NCBI GenBank assembly: GCA_011317545.1 | Contig: WUJK01000001.1 | Coordinates: forward strand, 744,001-808,000 | Length of the DNA stretch: 64,000 nucleotides | Direction of reading: 5' to 3' | Origin: Coniella vitis | Lineage: Eukaryota; Ascomycota; Sordariomycetes; Diaporthales; Schizoparmaceae | Shown: positions 33,626 through 44,307 of the stretch, piece after piece | Layout: every line of letters starts with the position of its first letter | How positions within the stretch are numbered: the first letter of the stretch is position 1 | The notes under the pieces: generated by a model | The model's database searches: none | What the model was told of the DNA's origin: nothing | What the model saw: only the letters and a program-made list of their open reading frames with translations | Program-made: the position numbers and the translations under genes

Positions 33626-36073
33626 CTACATGCGAGAGTCTATACTCGCCCTGCGGCTAGTCACGCTCCTGCGGATACGGTGGTCTTCCTCCTCTTCATC
33701 ATGGAGGTGCTCCCGCGGCAAACGCACAGCCCGATCCAGGGCAACGGGCAATCCGCGGTGCCGGCCTCGGAGCATCACCAGACACAGCAACAGTTTACTC
33801 CCCGTGTACCACCCACCCGAGAAACTGTAGGCATTGTTGGGCAACCCCGTGCTAATTCCCACGGTGCCATATGCGGATACGACCTCAAAAATGATGTTGA
33901 AAACGCTGTACGTGACAGGATCGTCGAGGAAATGCCGCGTCTCAATGATGCTGATGGCCAGCACGGCCAGGACAAGCCACCAGATATCGTGCGCAAGTTG
34001 GCCGTGGATTTGCTGGCTAATGAAATCAATATTGCTGTTGTTGTCGGCAGAGTCGTGCAGCTGCGGGGCGCGCACACCAACGCCGTGCCATGCAAAGTGA
34101 CGTCTAAGCGCGCGCGAAAAACGTGCAGCAGTAGTGTCCTTGGTGCGTGTAGCTGCGTGTCGGGTGCTGAGCTTGCTTTCTTGTCGCTCAAGGAGGCTGC
34201 CGCCCAGGTCTCCTCCATTGCCTTCTTCAATATCACCCTCGCGCTCTGGATCATCTGCGTAGATTCCGAGACTGCGTTCTTCGTAGACATTGGAATGGCG
34301 AATGGTGATTACGACTGGGTATACGGAGATGTACATCATGATCACGTACTGCAAACTCGTCAGGAAATGATCTCACGGCCCAGGTGACAACGAAGGATTG
34401 CATAAAATAGGCAAGAGGAACGTTGAGGTAAGAGGAGATGAGATTTGCTTGTACTGACCAGAATCTGAAGTCCAATGTACAGACCAGGAATGCTCACCAC
34501 ATAGAAACCTCCCGAGCGGACGGCTGTACAGTCAAGTTAGCATTTCCTGCCTGCCCCTTATAACTCTTCATTTGAAAAGCGACCAAGATGACCTACCAAC
34601 GCCTTGGAAAAGCCCGTCGATGATACGCGAGCCAACTGGTATCGCCTCAATTGCTGCATTGCCGAGGTTAAGAATCTCAAAAGCAACCCAATCAGTCATG
34701 TTGAGCAAGCAGACCATGAAGAGAAGCCACCAGGTTTGGCGTGCGGCAAACATGTTGGTATAAACACGCCGAGGGTATTTGAGGATGAACTTGAGAGTGA
34801 GTTTAAAGTCGTGAAGAGTGTCATCGCCCGTTACGCACGACGAGACTTTTAACATAGACCAGAAGATGAACCTCAGGAAGATCGGATAGGCAGTGTTGCC
34901 GGCCAGAATCATGGCGCCCATGACAATCAGCACAAAGTAGCTGTTTTGAAAAGGCACAACATTTGCATCGAGCAAAGCCATACCCGAGTTGTTGAAGGCC
35001 GACACACCAAAGAAGATGCCTGTCCACCAAGGATTCAGGCCATTAGACGTTGCCACGTCTGGCTTATTGTAAGCAATCCAAGCGCCAAGGGATATGCAAC
35101 CCAGGAACTGCCAAAGGGCAAAGTACAGAGGCACCACGACAGAAAGAAGTTTTAATGCCCGGTATTCATGCCCTCCAAGTTGCTCGCGTTCCTCACTTGT
35201 CAAATCGTGGAATTGCGCATTACGACCAGCCTTTTTGAGGGCCAGAAAGCTTTGCAGCTGGGAGGACGTGGTGTTGTCCAGCTTCTCAAGGGGCCCGTTC
35301 GCCTCGCCATGGCGTCTTCTGGGTTTGATGTCGTGCGCATAGACGCTAGAGGTGGTACGGCCCTCTGTACGACCAGAGGACAGAGATTCGTCTGCAAAAG
35401 TGATGCGAGCGCTAGCAGCAGGCGGCGAGACATCCCCTGATCCGTCAGCAGCCTCGAGTGAGCCGTCAATGGCATCTAGATCCGGCAGAGAAGCCGTGCG
35501 GCGACGGGCGTCACAATTGGACACTGTTTTGGATCCAAGGCCGACAAGTGCAGCCTGATCCCCTGCCGGGGTAGTGGTAGCTTTCCCCAGAGGGGCAGTG
35601 CTGCCAAAAAAGGGCAACCTCAGGCTCATGGCACTGCCTGGGCGCTTTAATTTGTCCTTCTCGCGCTCCGCCTTGACAATGCTCTCGAAATGCTGTTCAA
35701 AGGCTCGAAGGCGGAAGGCAACAGTCCAGATGGAAACCCAGATGGCGCTGCCAAGTATGATGAGAAGAAACAGCAGGGCCTGCTGCCAAGTGGTCATCTG
35801 GCTGAGGTTGACAGTGTTGAGGCCCGCCTCAGTCATGGCTGAGACAACGAGGAAGAGGCTGTCAGCATAGCTAATGCTGAAGGCTGGATCCGAGGAGCCC
35901 CAAAAGATGAGCGAGGTGACAAGGACCACGACGACGAAGTAGCCATAGTGAACTGTGATGAAGTTCAGCGGAGGCAGGAAGGCTCGTAGCTCGTGCAAGA
36001 GACGGGCAGCACGGGGGTGGCGGGTCTTCAGGTCTGCCCAGCAGCGCCGACTCGAGCCTGAGCGACGGACCAT
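33626..36073 (-). CDS. trk1: Trk-type potassium transporter, 754 aa
   Basis: Exons 36073-34597, 34523-34459 and 34348-33626. Junctions restore LFQGV-AVRSGGFYVV and GLYIGLQIL-YVIMMYISVYPVV, both Trk signatures. The four MPM repeats and their filter loops are visible: SLFLVVSAMTEAGLNTV, FGVSAFNNSGMALLD, LFQGVAVRSGGFYVV and VVSAYGTVGISTGLP. The conserved LVMLRGRHRGLPVALDRAV is near the C-terminus. A long hydrophilic loop (about 200 aa) lies between MPM1 and MPM2, as usual for fungal Trk. It mediates high-affinity K+ uptake at the plasma membrane. The second intron uses a weak GTCAGT donor. The start given is the first in-frame ATG; the frame stays open another 56 codons upstream without ATG, so an upstream exon or non-ATG start is possible. 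Confidence 0.88.
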
Positions 36074-37221
36074 CCTCTGCCGTCGTCGTGGTCGTTGCTG
36101 AGGTGCTGGTGGCAAGGATCGCGAGGGGTCAAGTCCGGCGTACGGAACCGGGTCAGGAGCATCACCGGTGTGGTGAGGTTCAGTCGGGTTGGGGGGAGTC
36201 GGCAGCTGTCTGCTGGGCAACGAGGGGTCATAACAGCAAGCTCAGTTGTCAGCAGTGGGTTAGATGGTGTAGCAAATCGAGTCGAGTGTCTGTAGTCGAT
36301 GTCAGCGTGGAAGAGGAAGCGAAGATGGTAGAAGAAGAGGGACAAGTACCGGGAGAGCGAGAAAGGAGAAGGCGAGCCAGACAGAGAGTGTGTGCAATCT
36401 GGTAATATCTACAATCAACAGGTCTCCTTTTGCATAAAGGATTTCTGACATACGCCAGTTTCGAGCACAAAATAAAATAAAAATAACTAGGGCCTTTTTG
36501 TGGTGGGTGAGGGAGAGCGAGAGCGTCTGTCTGCACGCACGATCCACTGCCGCGATATGCAAGAAGAACGGCTGGCCTCCCACTTAGGCCTGCATGGAAA
36601 AAAGTGCAAGGTTCTCATTCAAGTACGTGCATAGCAACGGCCAAAAGTCAAACGGGCTGGTTAGTGGCTTGCGTTGGTGGATTGGGGTGTTTTCGGCTGC
36701 TGGGAATCCCCCGCACGTTCACCTGCCAGGCCTGTCATGATGATTTCTGCATTGTCGCTCCCGCTGGTTACCCACTGAAGTGCTGGCCGCTACCCACTAT
36801 AGCCTGCATCCTGGTCAAACCAAGGTATATAGAAGAGCATTGTAGCCTGCACACACTCACCGCTAGTGTGTGGATTATATTCGAGACCGACCGCAAGTCG
36901 TCTATCAGTTCCCGGCCTCTTCCTGTGTTCCTCCTTGCTCGATCCCGTAGACCCATTGCTTGATATGACACAGCAGAGGCGAATCCGCCATAATATTCTC
37001 GGCGTCAATGTTAGGGAGCCAGAAACTGCTCTTCAGCCATCGGCCGGTACCTTACGACTTGGACTTTTTGCTGACGCCTGGTTCCTTTGTCAGCCAGTTA
37101 GATGTAACCCAAAATTGCTCGATGCGGCATCCTTGACACTCGTGGGTCACTCTCAAGGAACAAAGACAGGCAGCGCGGCCAACGGCATCGTGCCCTTCTT
37201 TGATTTTCCTGTTGTCCTGTT
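36074..37221. other. Intergenic, promoter side of the Trk gene
   Basis: No separate gene. The first ~170 nt continue the Trk frame without ATG up to a TGA at 36244. An out-of-frame ATG at 36231 (minus strand) would act as a upstream start if transcribed. GA/CT-rich sequence dominates around 36300-36400. Confidence 0.5.
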
Positions 37222-38061
37222 CTAGTGCCTACCACGGTGCTTGTGGCTTCCTCTGCCCCTCCACCGCCCACCACGTCCTCCATATCGGCCTGGGTGGCCC
37301 CGGTCCCGGTCGTGTCCGCGCTCTCTGTCCCTGTCTCTGTCCCGGTCACGGTCTCTGTCTCCGCGATCGCGCAGCGACCCTTCATCATCGTCATCTTGGT
37401 AGTCCCGCCTGCCTAGCATTCCGTCGTCATCCTCTTCTCTCTTTTCTGTCTTTGCGCTAGGCTTCTCCAGATCTCTCTGCCATTTTGGATGTGCGCCTTC
37501 TTTACACTCCCTGCCGTCAGGGCAAAAGCCAGCCAGGAAGTAAGGACACATTTTCTTGCGGACGTGTTTCTTGGCACACCGGGGCCCTAGCGGACAGAAG
37601 CCTTGGTCGTAGTGTGGGCAGGGCGGCAGCTTGCTCTGGGGATCGACGTGGAGGTAGAGGCATTCGTCGCCGTTGCTGCAGAAGCCGTTGCGCAGGAAAA
37701 AGTTGCATTCGGGCATTTTGCGCAGGTTGAACTCATGCAGAAACTCGCAGGACTCGCCCTTCTTGCAGAGTCCTCTGAGCCAATGCTTGCAAACAAGCGA
37801 GTTGAAGGGGTGACCACCGCCTTCTTGCTTCGTGCCGCCGCTGTTCGGTGTCGAGACGTGTCGTTCCAGGCAGCGTGTGCCCAGAGGGCAGTGGCCGTTA
37901 TTGTAAGCTTTGCATATCGGTCTGTCGGCGGGGAGACTGTGGAGGTATGTCTGTTGGAGGAAGGGTGTGAAGGAAAAGGATGGCGCGTGCTGGGGTGTCG
38001 CCTTGGATAGCAGCTGCTCGGCGAGCTGAGCCGACGCGGTCGCTGTGGCGGAGGGCGCCAT
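37222..38061 (-). CDS. yth1: Yth1 / CPSF30, mRNA 3'-end processing zinc-finger protein, 279 aa
   Basis: Single exon. Five CCCH zinc fingers in a row: ICKAYNNGHCPLGTRCLERH (~50-68), CKHWLRGLC...H (~91-109), CNFFLRNGFC...H (~118-138), CPHYDQGFC...H (~148-166) and CPYFLAGFC...H (~172-191). This is the fixed architecture of Yth1/CPSF30, the subunit of the cleavage and polyadenylation factor that recognises the poly(A) signal and contacts Fip1. The C-terminal ~85 residues are unusual: an acidic stretch, an (RD)n run (~231-250) and an RGG/RGR-rich end, absent from the 208-aa yeast protein. The first ATG is 38061; the frame runs four codons further only through GTG. It is divergent from thioredoxin reductase. 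Confidence 0.94.
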   Translation of the reverse strand: MAPSATATASAQLAEQLLSKATPQHAPSFSFTPFLQQTYLHSLPADRPICKAYNNGHCPLGTRCLERHVSTPNSGGTKQEGGGHPFNSLVCKHWLRGLCKKGESCEFLHEFNLRKMPECNFFLRNGFCSNGDECLYLHVDPQSKLPPCPHYDQGFCPLGPRCAKKHVRKKMCPYFLAGFCPDGRECKEGAHPKWQRDLEKPSAKTEKREEDDDGMLGRRDYQDDDDEGSLRDRGDRDRDRDRDRDRERGHDRDRGHPGRYGGRGGRWRGRGSHKHRGRH

Positions 38062-38976
38062 AACGGAGGCCACGGCCGTGTAGAGGATTCAAAATGGTAA
38101 GGGACTTGACAAGCACAGAATTTTGCAATGCCGGCTAGAGTAATTTGGTACTGTTGAGGACACGCTTGCTGTTGCTATCGTCGTTGCTGCTGCTGCTCCC
38201 CGGAAGTGGAAAATGCTGGTGGTTTGTTGTTGCAGCAATACTTACTTAGCCTGCAGCTTGTCTTGCCTGTCAGATGTTTATCGATAGCGTAATCACTCAA
38301 GAGGCGACCGGGGTTTACCGCGGCCAAAAGTGGTAAGTGCGATTGATCATCAAAAAGATGTCATAGCACATTACTTGATCCTTGCTAGTCTAAATCAGCA
38401 CCTCTTCCGACATCTTTCCGTTCATCGGCCGTTACTGCAACACCCACCAGACACTGATGTCGCGGCTAGAGCCTGGCTTCTGCAAGAGTCCAAAGCCATA
38501 AGTTTCAGGCACCTCCCGAGTAGGCATCCATGGCAGCGAGAGCGGTAAGCGGTATTTCGTAGCTACTACCAACAGGCCTTCCACCGCGCGCAAAAGGGCA
38601 CGAGGTGAACCTCACGGCAGGTACCTAGGTACTTTACGGTTGGGGAAACATTAGGCAAGACACACTAGCGATTAGAAATTGTCTGTCCCTGAAGATCTTG
38701 GAAGTGGTTGAAACCTTGTCATCAACAACACCACGACGCCACCCTGCCACGCGCTTGTTGTCGCAATTCCAGAACCAAGCGCAACTGGACTTACAAATCT
38801 CTCCAGGGCCCGTCCGCCCCACCCCCCACCATAAATATCCGGTCTCGTCCGGGCCGCTCAACTAGGAGCTTTTCCGCCCCTCCGGCTTCGATTCCTTATC
38901 GTCTCGTGTGCTGTTGTGTTGGCGAATAATTCAAGAACAAAACCCAAGCGCCTCCCCTCCACCTGTCCCGACCAAC
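38062..38976. other. Shared upstream region of YTH1 and TRR1
   Basis: Divergent promoter. It holds GTACCTAGGTACTTT at 38621-38635 and ATAAATA (38831) in a C-rich context as a possible TATA-like site for the plus-strand gene. The plus-strand frame of thioredoxin reductase is already open from 38866. Confidence 0.5.
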
Positions 38977-39141
38977 CTGGCCCGGGCCTCAACCGCCAAG
39001 CTGTCTTTCAAGCACTTCTTCACGCGACCCCTTCGCTCCTCTGCCTCTGGGTTCTCTGTTGCTGCTCTTGCGACTGCGAGTTTCAAGACCCAGGCTCCTT
39101 CCTCCCCCTTCTCTGACTTGCGCAACATCGGTTCTGCCAAA
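38977..39141 (+). other. In-frame non-ATG N-terminal extension of thioredoxin reductase (candidate mitochondrial presequence)
   Basis: This is the same frame as the TRR1 ATG, open from the stop at 38863-38865 and without any ATG. A CTG at 38977 sits in a strong context (A at -3, G at +4: AACCTGG). Starting there adds 55 residues rich in Ser, Ala, Arg, Lys and Phe (LARASTAKLSFKHFFTR, PLRSSASGFSVAALATASF), with a single acidic residue (SDLR), the composition of a mitochondrial targeting sequence. Non-AUG upstream starts giving mitochondrial isoforms are known for other fungal genes. Use here is inference; an unseen upstream exon with an ATG is the main alternative. Confidence 0.45.
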
Positions 39142-40234
39142 ATGTCTACCCACACAAAGGTTCTCGGTGGGTGTCGCTGCTTCTTCCTGACGCTGTCTTG
39201 TCTCTCTGGATTGGTGGCTCCGATACTAATGAGTTGGTGTTACAGTTGTCGGCTCTGGGCCCGCTGCCCACACCGCTGCCATCTACCTGGCCCGCGCCAA
39301 CCTCGAGCCAACCCTCTACGAGGGCTTCATGGCCAACGGCATCGCTGCCGGCGGCCAGCTGACCACAACCACCGATATCGAGAACTTCCCGGGTTTCCCC
39401 CAGGGTATAATGGGTGGTGAGCTCATGGACAACATGCGCAAGCAGTCGGAGCGCTTCGGCACCAAGATTATCAGCGAGACAGTGGCCGAACTCGACCTCT
39501 CCAAGCGGCCCTTCAAGTACTCGACCGAGTGGGACCCCGAGACCAAGCACACCGCCGACACCGTCATTATTGCCACGGGTGCCACCGCCCGCCGCCTGAA
39601 CCTGCCTGGCGAAGACAAGTACTGGAACAACGGAGTGTCAGCATGCGCTGTCTGCGACGGTGCTGCCCCTATCTTCCGGAAAAAGCCCCTTGTTGTCATT
39701 GGCGGTGGCGACTCTGCTGCTGAGGAGGCCATCTACCTGACCAAGTACGCCAGCCACGTTACCGTCCTTGTGCGCAGGGATCAGCTTCGGGCAAGCAACA
39801 TCATGGCCAAGAGACTGCAGAACCACAAGGACGTCACCATCAAGTGGAACACGGTTGGTGTCGAGATCAAGGGTGATGCCAAGGGTCTCATGAACGAGTT
39901 GGTGGTCAAGAACATCAAGACTGGCACCGAGGAGACTCTTGAGGCAAACGGTCTTTTCTACGCCATTGGCCACGACCCTGCGTCGACCCTCGTCAAGGGC
40001 CAGCTCGACACGGACGAGGATGGATACATTGTTACCAAGAACGGCACTCCTGTGACCAACATTGAGGGTGTCTATGCCGCCGGTGATGTTCAGGACAAGA
40101 AGTACAGACAGGCCATCACCAGTGCCGGCTCGGGCTGCATGGCCGCACTCGAAGCCGAGAAGTTTCTGTCCGAGCACGAGGATGTTGAGGTGCCTACCAC
40201 GGCTGAGCAGAATTGGGGCGAAAAGACGGCGTGA
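39142..40234 (+). CDS. trr1: Thioredoxin reductase (NADPH), 337 aa
   Basis: Exons 39142-39166 and 39246-40234; the 79-nt intron (GTGGGT...GTTACAG) splits the first glycine motif, giving KVLVVGSGPAAHTAAIYLA. It is a low-molecular-weight TrxR: FAD-binding GSGPAA near the start, the redox pair CAVC (142-145), the NADPH-binding IGGGDSAAEEA, the second FAD motif GVYAAGDVQD and the IGHDPAS stretch. It reduces thioredoxin with NADPH and so maintains cytosolic thiol balance. The ATG start gives the usual cytosolic length. The frame continues upstream with a presequence-like stretch, described separately. It shares its upstream region with YTH1. Confidence 0.96.
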
Positions 40235-40838
40235 ATAGGAAGCGGTGCCGCCGCAAAAGTGCGATTATGATGTTAATGTCTCCAGCCTGTACAGCCGTTT
40301 GATATAGATGATGTTATATGCTCATAGAAAGATAGACTAGGATACCAGACATCTCGGGATACCACACATGCTGCAAACATGAAGCAGCTTTTACATTATT
40401 GTGATATGGGGCCCATGCAATGGAATGAGCTCTTGGTATTCGATTTGGCCTCGGTTGTTGATTGGTAAGGATGGGTTGGCTTTAATGTCCCCACCAAGAG
40501 CGATACTCAACAGATTGATGCCCTTTGTCTAGGCGTCTCTAAGGTAAAACCTTATCAGGAGAGCTTGCTTCTGCTCAGCGTTCCTCCACTGGATAGGACC
40601 ACTATCACCATATCCCATGATCCTGCACAGAAGAAGCAGGCATATCGGCGGGTCTCCATCACAAGCTCACAACCCCGCTCTTCACGCAAGCTAGGTCACT
40701 CATAAATAAGTTGTGAGGTCCCTTGTTTTTGGTCCCCTCTCACTGGCCTTCTTCACCTTCCCAGGCCTCCACAGCGCCAACACCAAACTTTGCAGAGACT
40801 CAATTGCAACTTCCCATCGATCTGAAAATCATCTCACC
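40235..40838. other. Intergenic between TRR1 and the small four-exon gene
   Basis: No gene seen. It contains the 3' flank of TRR1 and the promoter of the next plus-strand gene, with pyrimidine-rich sequence around 40720-40770. Confidence 0.55.
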
Positions 40839-41373
40839 ATGTCTGACCGTGGCTTTAGATACACCGGCTCTGGCACCAACAGCCAGGTGCGATGGAAATG
40901 ATCCTCGTTCCGCTCGCTCTTGGATTTGCAGACGCAACTGCTAATCATTCTGTTGCGATCTTCAGGGCAACCACTACTGCTCTCGCGATTACGGGAACGG
41001 TTCCAACTCTTATCACTACTCGAACACGTCAGTTTACTTGGGAGCAGCTAAGGAGATGAAGAAGGGAGCAGAAGAATACTAATCAGCTTTTCAATACACC
41101 GCTTTACAGCAACGGTTCTTACTACTATGCCAATCCGAACGGCTCTGTAAGTACACACAGCATGAGCGGGACCCGGCTTGGGTCTCTTTTTGTGTGTAAT
41201 TGGGCGAGAGAGTGGACGCTGATTCCTCGGCCTGGATGGCATTTACACAGACTTACTACAACAATGGCAGTGGAGGCTCGACCTATACTAGCCCTAGTGG
41301 ATACCGCGTCTCTTCTGGATTTGGCAACACGAGCAGCAGCAGCAGTGGCGGCAGCGGCAGTGACAGCAAGTGA
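40839..41373 (+). CDS. Small Gly/Asn/Ser/Tyr-rich protein, four exons, 89 aa
   Basis: Exons 40839-40886, 40966-41027, 41110-41146 and 41251-41373. All three junctions keep frame and rebuild a repetitive theme: SDRGFRYTGSGTNSQ-GNHYCSRDYGNGSNS, YHYSNT-NGSYYYANPNGS-TYYNNGSGGSTYTSPSGYR, then a Ser/Gly tail. Donors are GTGCGA, GTCAGT and GTAAGT; acceptors are TTCAG, TTACAG and ACACAG. Start context is ACCATGT. I recall similar conserved hypothetical proteins in filamentous ascomycetes but no function. There is no signal peptide. The composition suggests a disordered or prion-like, possibly RNA- or wall-associated, protein. The gene is invisible to single-frame ORF calling because no exon exceeds 123 nt. 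Confidence 0.78.
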
Positions 41374-42679
41374 TTTGCCATGACTGTATTTTGGTTGCCT
41401 GAGACCGCCCTTATTCACTTCGCGGATAGTTGGAACTCAGATGGCACATCAAGACCTCTTGTTATCGACAGAAGTGATCCAATCACCCCATGGCCCAGCG
41501 TGTTGGTGAATAATAAACCAGCAGTTCGCCCACAATGCCGTTTGCTTCGAGAAGAGCCCAACCCGACTTTCATCACCCATTGATGTATTGAGTTTTATCC
41601 AAAGGAGGATTGGAATACAGCCGACTGATGGTGGCCGTACTAAGTTTCCATGGGCTTGGGCTGAGCTATCGCATTGAGGCTCTCAAGCCTCACAAGCAAT
41701 AACCGGCTGTATTGGGAATTGTTTACTGATCCACCCGTAGCTACATGCGAATGTCGGGTCCATGAACCATATCCATGACTTTATCCTTGAGAAGTTATAT
41801 TTATTGCCAAAATACATCCGCTCGCCGCACGATGTTTGAAAGCTCATTGAAGCCCACGGACTAGGTGTCGTAAACATCCAGACTTCTTCCATCATCGGGT
41901 GAGTAAGCACAGGCGGACTATTACCAAGAAGGGACACTGGAGGCTCCTGCACTGGAGGCTAGGACGACTCCAACCTGGGGAAAAGACTCCTTGGCGACCT
42001 GTTAGCTACCTCGTTGCTTTTCATCCTGGTAGTCACTGGTTCTCCCAATCCCATAACCAGCCCAGTATTGCACAATAACAGGAGTCCAGCTCTGGGACTG
42101 CACCTCACAAGGCATGAAGCAAAGTTGACGTGGGCTGTTGTCGGTCTAGTCGCCCTCAGCTTGCTTGGTTCTTATTCTTTGACGAAACAGCTAGGTGGTC
42201 GGTCACTCGTAGTCGAGGAAGCAAGAAAATGGTCTTGCCTCCGTGGAGATATTTGGAAAGGTACTTACTGAACGGAAGGGTGGAGATGACCAACATAATG
42301 TCGATAAGAGAGAAGAGACGGAAGGGAGCGGTGCTCGAATGTTGAGAATGGATTCGCGAGGACGGACGAGCGTCGCATATTCACGGCTTTATTGTCCACA
42401 TCATTAGCGTTGAACATACATGTGTATGGTTTTCGCAGGGCTTGCGCAATAATGGACAACATTCGATACCATACAGCGACAGTCATCATCACATGTTTTT
42501 TTTTTTTTTAAAAAAAAAAAGAAATAATAAGTCAATAGGTTTGTAGTCTAAATAGGCGCATTTTTTATCCTGAAGCTGTTCCTCGCCTCAACCCTTGAGT
42601 CTTTTCTGTCATGATTAGAAACCGTACATGGCCATAGCATATTAGTCTCAGTCCAGAGTACACATCCCCTAGTCTACAT
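41374..42679. other. Intergenic between convergent genes
   Basis: No supported gene. It holds a T14-A11 homopolymer junction at 42496-42520. The open frames at 41683-41952 (minus) and 42014-42271 (plus) have no recognised content. Confidence 0.55.
42496..42520. repeat. T14-A11 self-complementary homopolymer tract
   Basis: A run of T directly followed by a run of A, which can fold on itself, about 160-185 nt beyond the stop of the GPI-anchored protein gene. It could be a 3'-end element or simple slippage sequence. Confidence 0.8.
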
Positions 42680-43597
42680 TTACATGAAGAACCCAACGAC
42701 CCAAACCAACGAAACCGTCGCAGCAAGGGGCATCAGCAAAACAGGCACGTGGCTACCGGCACTGGCAGCAACAGCCGACGAAGAAGTGCTAGCCGCGCTT
42801 CCAGTAGCCGACGTCGAGGCGGCCGTGCCCGTGGCCGTGCCCGTGGCCGTCGCCGAGGCCGAGGCCAACGAGACAGACGAGGAGTGCGTCTTGGTGCTGT
42901 GTGCAGCGGACGAGGAAGCAGAAGCGGTCGACCAGTCGCCCGTAGCGGTGGCAGACGACGGAGCGTCGCCGTCGTCGCCGTCATCGCCCATGTACTCGTC
43001 CCAGGAAGGGTACGTTGTGCCAGGACAGGCAGCAATGCAGTTGTAAAAGTCCTCAAAGACGGTGTCGAGGTAGTTTTCGAGTTCGCCGTCGGGGTAGTAC
43101 TCGGCGGCGCAGTCGCGCGTGCACTGGAGGGCCGAGCACGGCGTCAGGTCCGGGTCCGAGATGCCGAAGCCGTTGAGCTCCATGGCGCTCCACGCGCCGG
43201 AGCCGCCGTCGAGGACAAAGTCGTCGCTGTAGGTGAAGCCGTCGGAGTAGATGTAGCCGTCTTCAATGTCGAGCGCCGTGAGCGCGAGGGAGAGAGTGGT
43301 TTGGTCGGGCGCCACGGCTGCCGGGATGGTGATTTGGGTCGAGGTCACGTCGAGCGCCGTGTCGTTGACGAGCCAGCAGGCTGGTCCGGTGCCCCAGCCG
43401 GGCGGCGTGGTGGCTAGGTAGACTCGGTAGCCGGTGACGTAGGAATCATCCTCGTCGCTTGTGTCTATAGAGACTTGGACGTCGGTGGCCGTGTCTGCTT
43501 GGATTTCGTCCGAGGTGCTGATGTCTGTGTAGGCGCGCACGGCCTTGGAGAAGACGGCTGTGGCGAGGAGAAGCGAGAGGTTGGTGATGCGGGCCAT
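42680..43597 (-). CDS. GPI-anchored cell-surface protein, 305 aa
   Basis: Single exon. Residues 1-22 form a signal peptide (LSLLLATAVFSKAVRA). A strand-rich ectodomain follows, opening YTDISTSDEIQADTATDVQVSI; it resembles the Ig-like N-terminal domain of Kre9/Knh1-type wall proteins, but weakly. Next come a small Cys-containing segment (CSALQCTRDCAAEYY...FYNCIAACPG), an acidic DDGDDGD stretch, a Ser/Thr/Ala-rich stalk (~210-275) suited to O-mannosylation, and a C-terminal hydrophobic tail (VPVLLMPLAATVSLVWVVGFFM) after a small-residue GPI attachment region (SAGS). It is expected at the plasma membrane or cell wall. Function is unknown. A 222-aa antisense open frame over this gene is a shadow. 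Confidence 0.85.
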   Translation of the reverse strand: MARITNLSLLLATAVFSKAVRAYTDISTSDEIQADTATDVQVSIDTSDEDDSYVTGYRVYLATTPPGWGTGPACWLVNDTALDVTSTQITIPAAVAPDQTTLSLALTALDIEDGYIYSDGFTYSDDFVLDGGSGAWSAMELNGFGISDPDLTPCSALQCTRDCAAEYYPDGELENYLDTVFEDFYNCIAACPGTTYPSWDEYMGDDGDDGDAPSSATATGDWSTASASSSAAHSTKTHSSSVSLASASATATGTATGTAASTSATGSAASTSSSAVAASAGSHVPVLLMPLAATVSLVWVVGFFM

Positions 43598-44307
43598 GTT
43601 TGCGTGGATGATTATTGATTAATATTAACAAAACAAAACAGCCAAGTAAACGCAAAGAGAATGGAGTGAACGAGTGGCTTCGAATGAAGAAGGGCGTGTA
43701 GCGTGGAAAACGAGAGACTGCAGCAGAAGTGTGCTTTGTTTGATGAACGAGGCTCGTAGGGAACGGCAAGCGCTGCGTAAAAGAGGCAAGAGCAAAGGAT
43801 GGCAAGGTAATAAGACCAAGAGTCTTTATACGAAGCTCCCACGGAGCCTCACCAACGCACGTTTAGGCACCCGGCGTGCTTACCGGCGACTCGGCCGGGT
43901 CCCAACACCATGCCAGCAACACTGGAAACCCCTTGGCATTTTAAGCATCACCTGCAGGATGCATAACTCTAAACCTAAAAGAGCCTATCTGCCTACGGAG
44001 CCCACTCTGGGTGATATGAGCTAGACGGAAGGATTGCTTGGCACATGAAAGCGCGCACGTTGGTTGGCCTGTCGAGGCGCTATGCGTGAGAACCGGGCCA
44101 AAAGGACACTGGCACGCTGCAGACTCCTCAAGTGCAATCTTAAACTCTTCGAAAAAGAAAAGAACGATTGCCTGAGTGTGGCGACAGTCACGTAGCTAGA
44201 AAGATGGGACCTCGTAATGATGCTGAGCAGGCTGGCTTACTCTGTAGACTGGGAACGCTGGAAGACGCTTGTAACACGAAACTCAATTTCTGCTCACAGC
44301 CTCGTCA
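43598..44307. other. Intergenic, promoter side of the GPI-protein gene
   Basis: It separates two minus-strand genes. The pyrimidine-rich leader of the GPI-protein gene lies at about 43620-43800 on the minus strand. No other feature is seen. Confidence 0.55.

Noticed and set aside
42749..43417. 222-codon frame, Arg/Gly/Val-rich, antisense to the GPI-protein gene
   Set aside because: It arises from the high-GC codon bias of the Ser/Ala/Thr-rich gene on the other strand; no domain.
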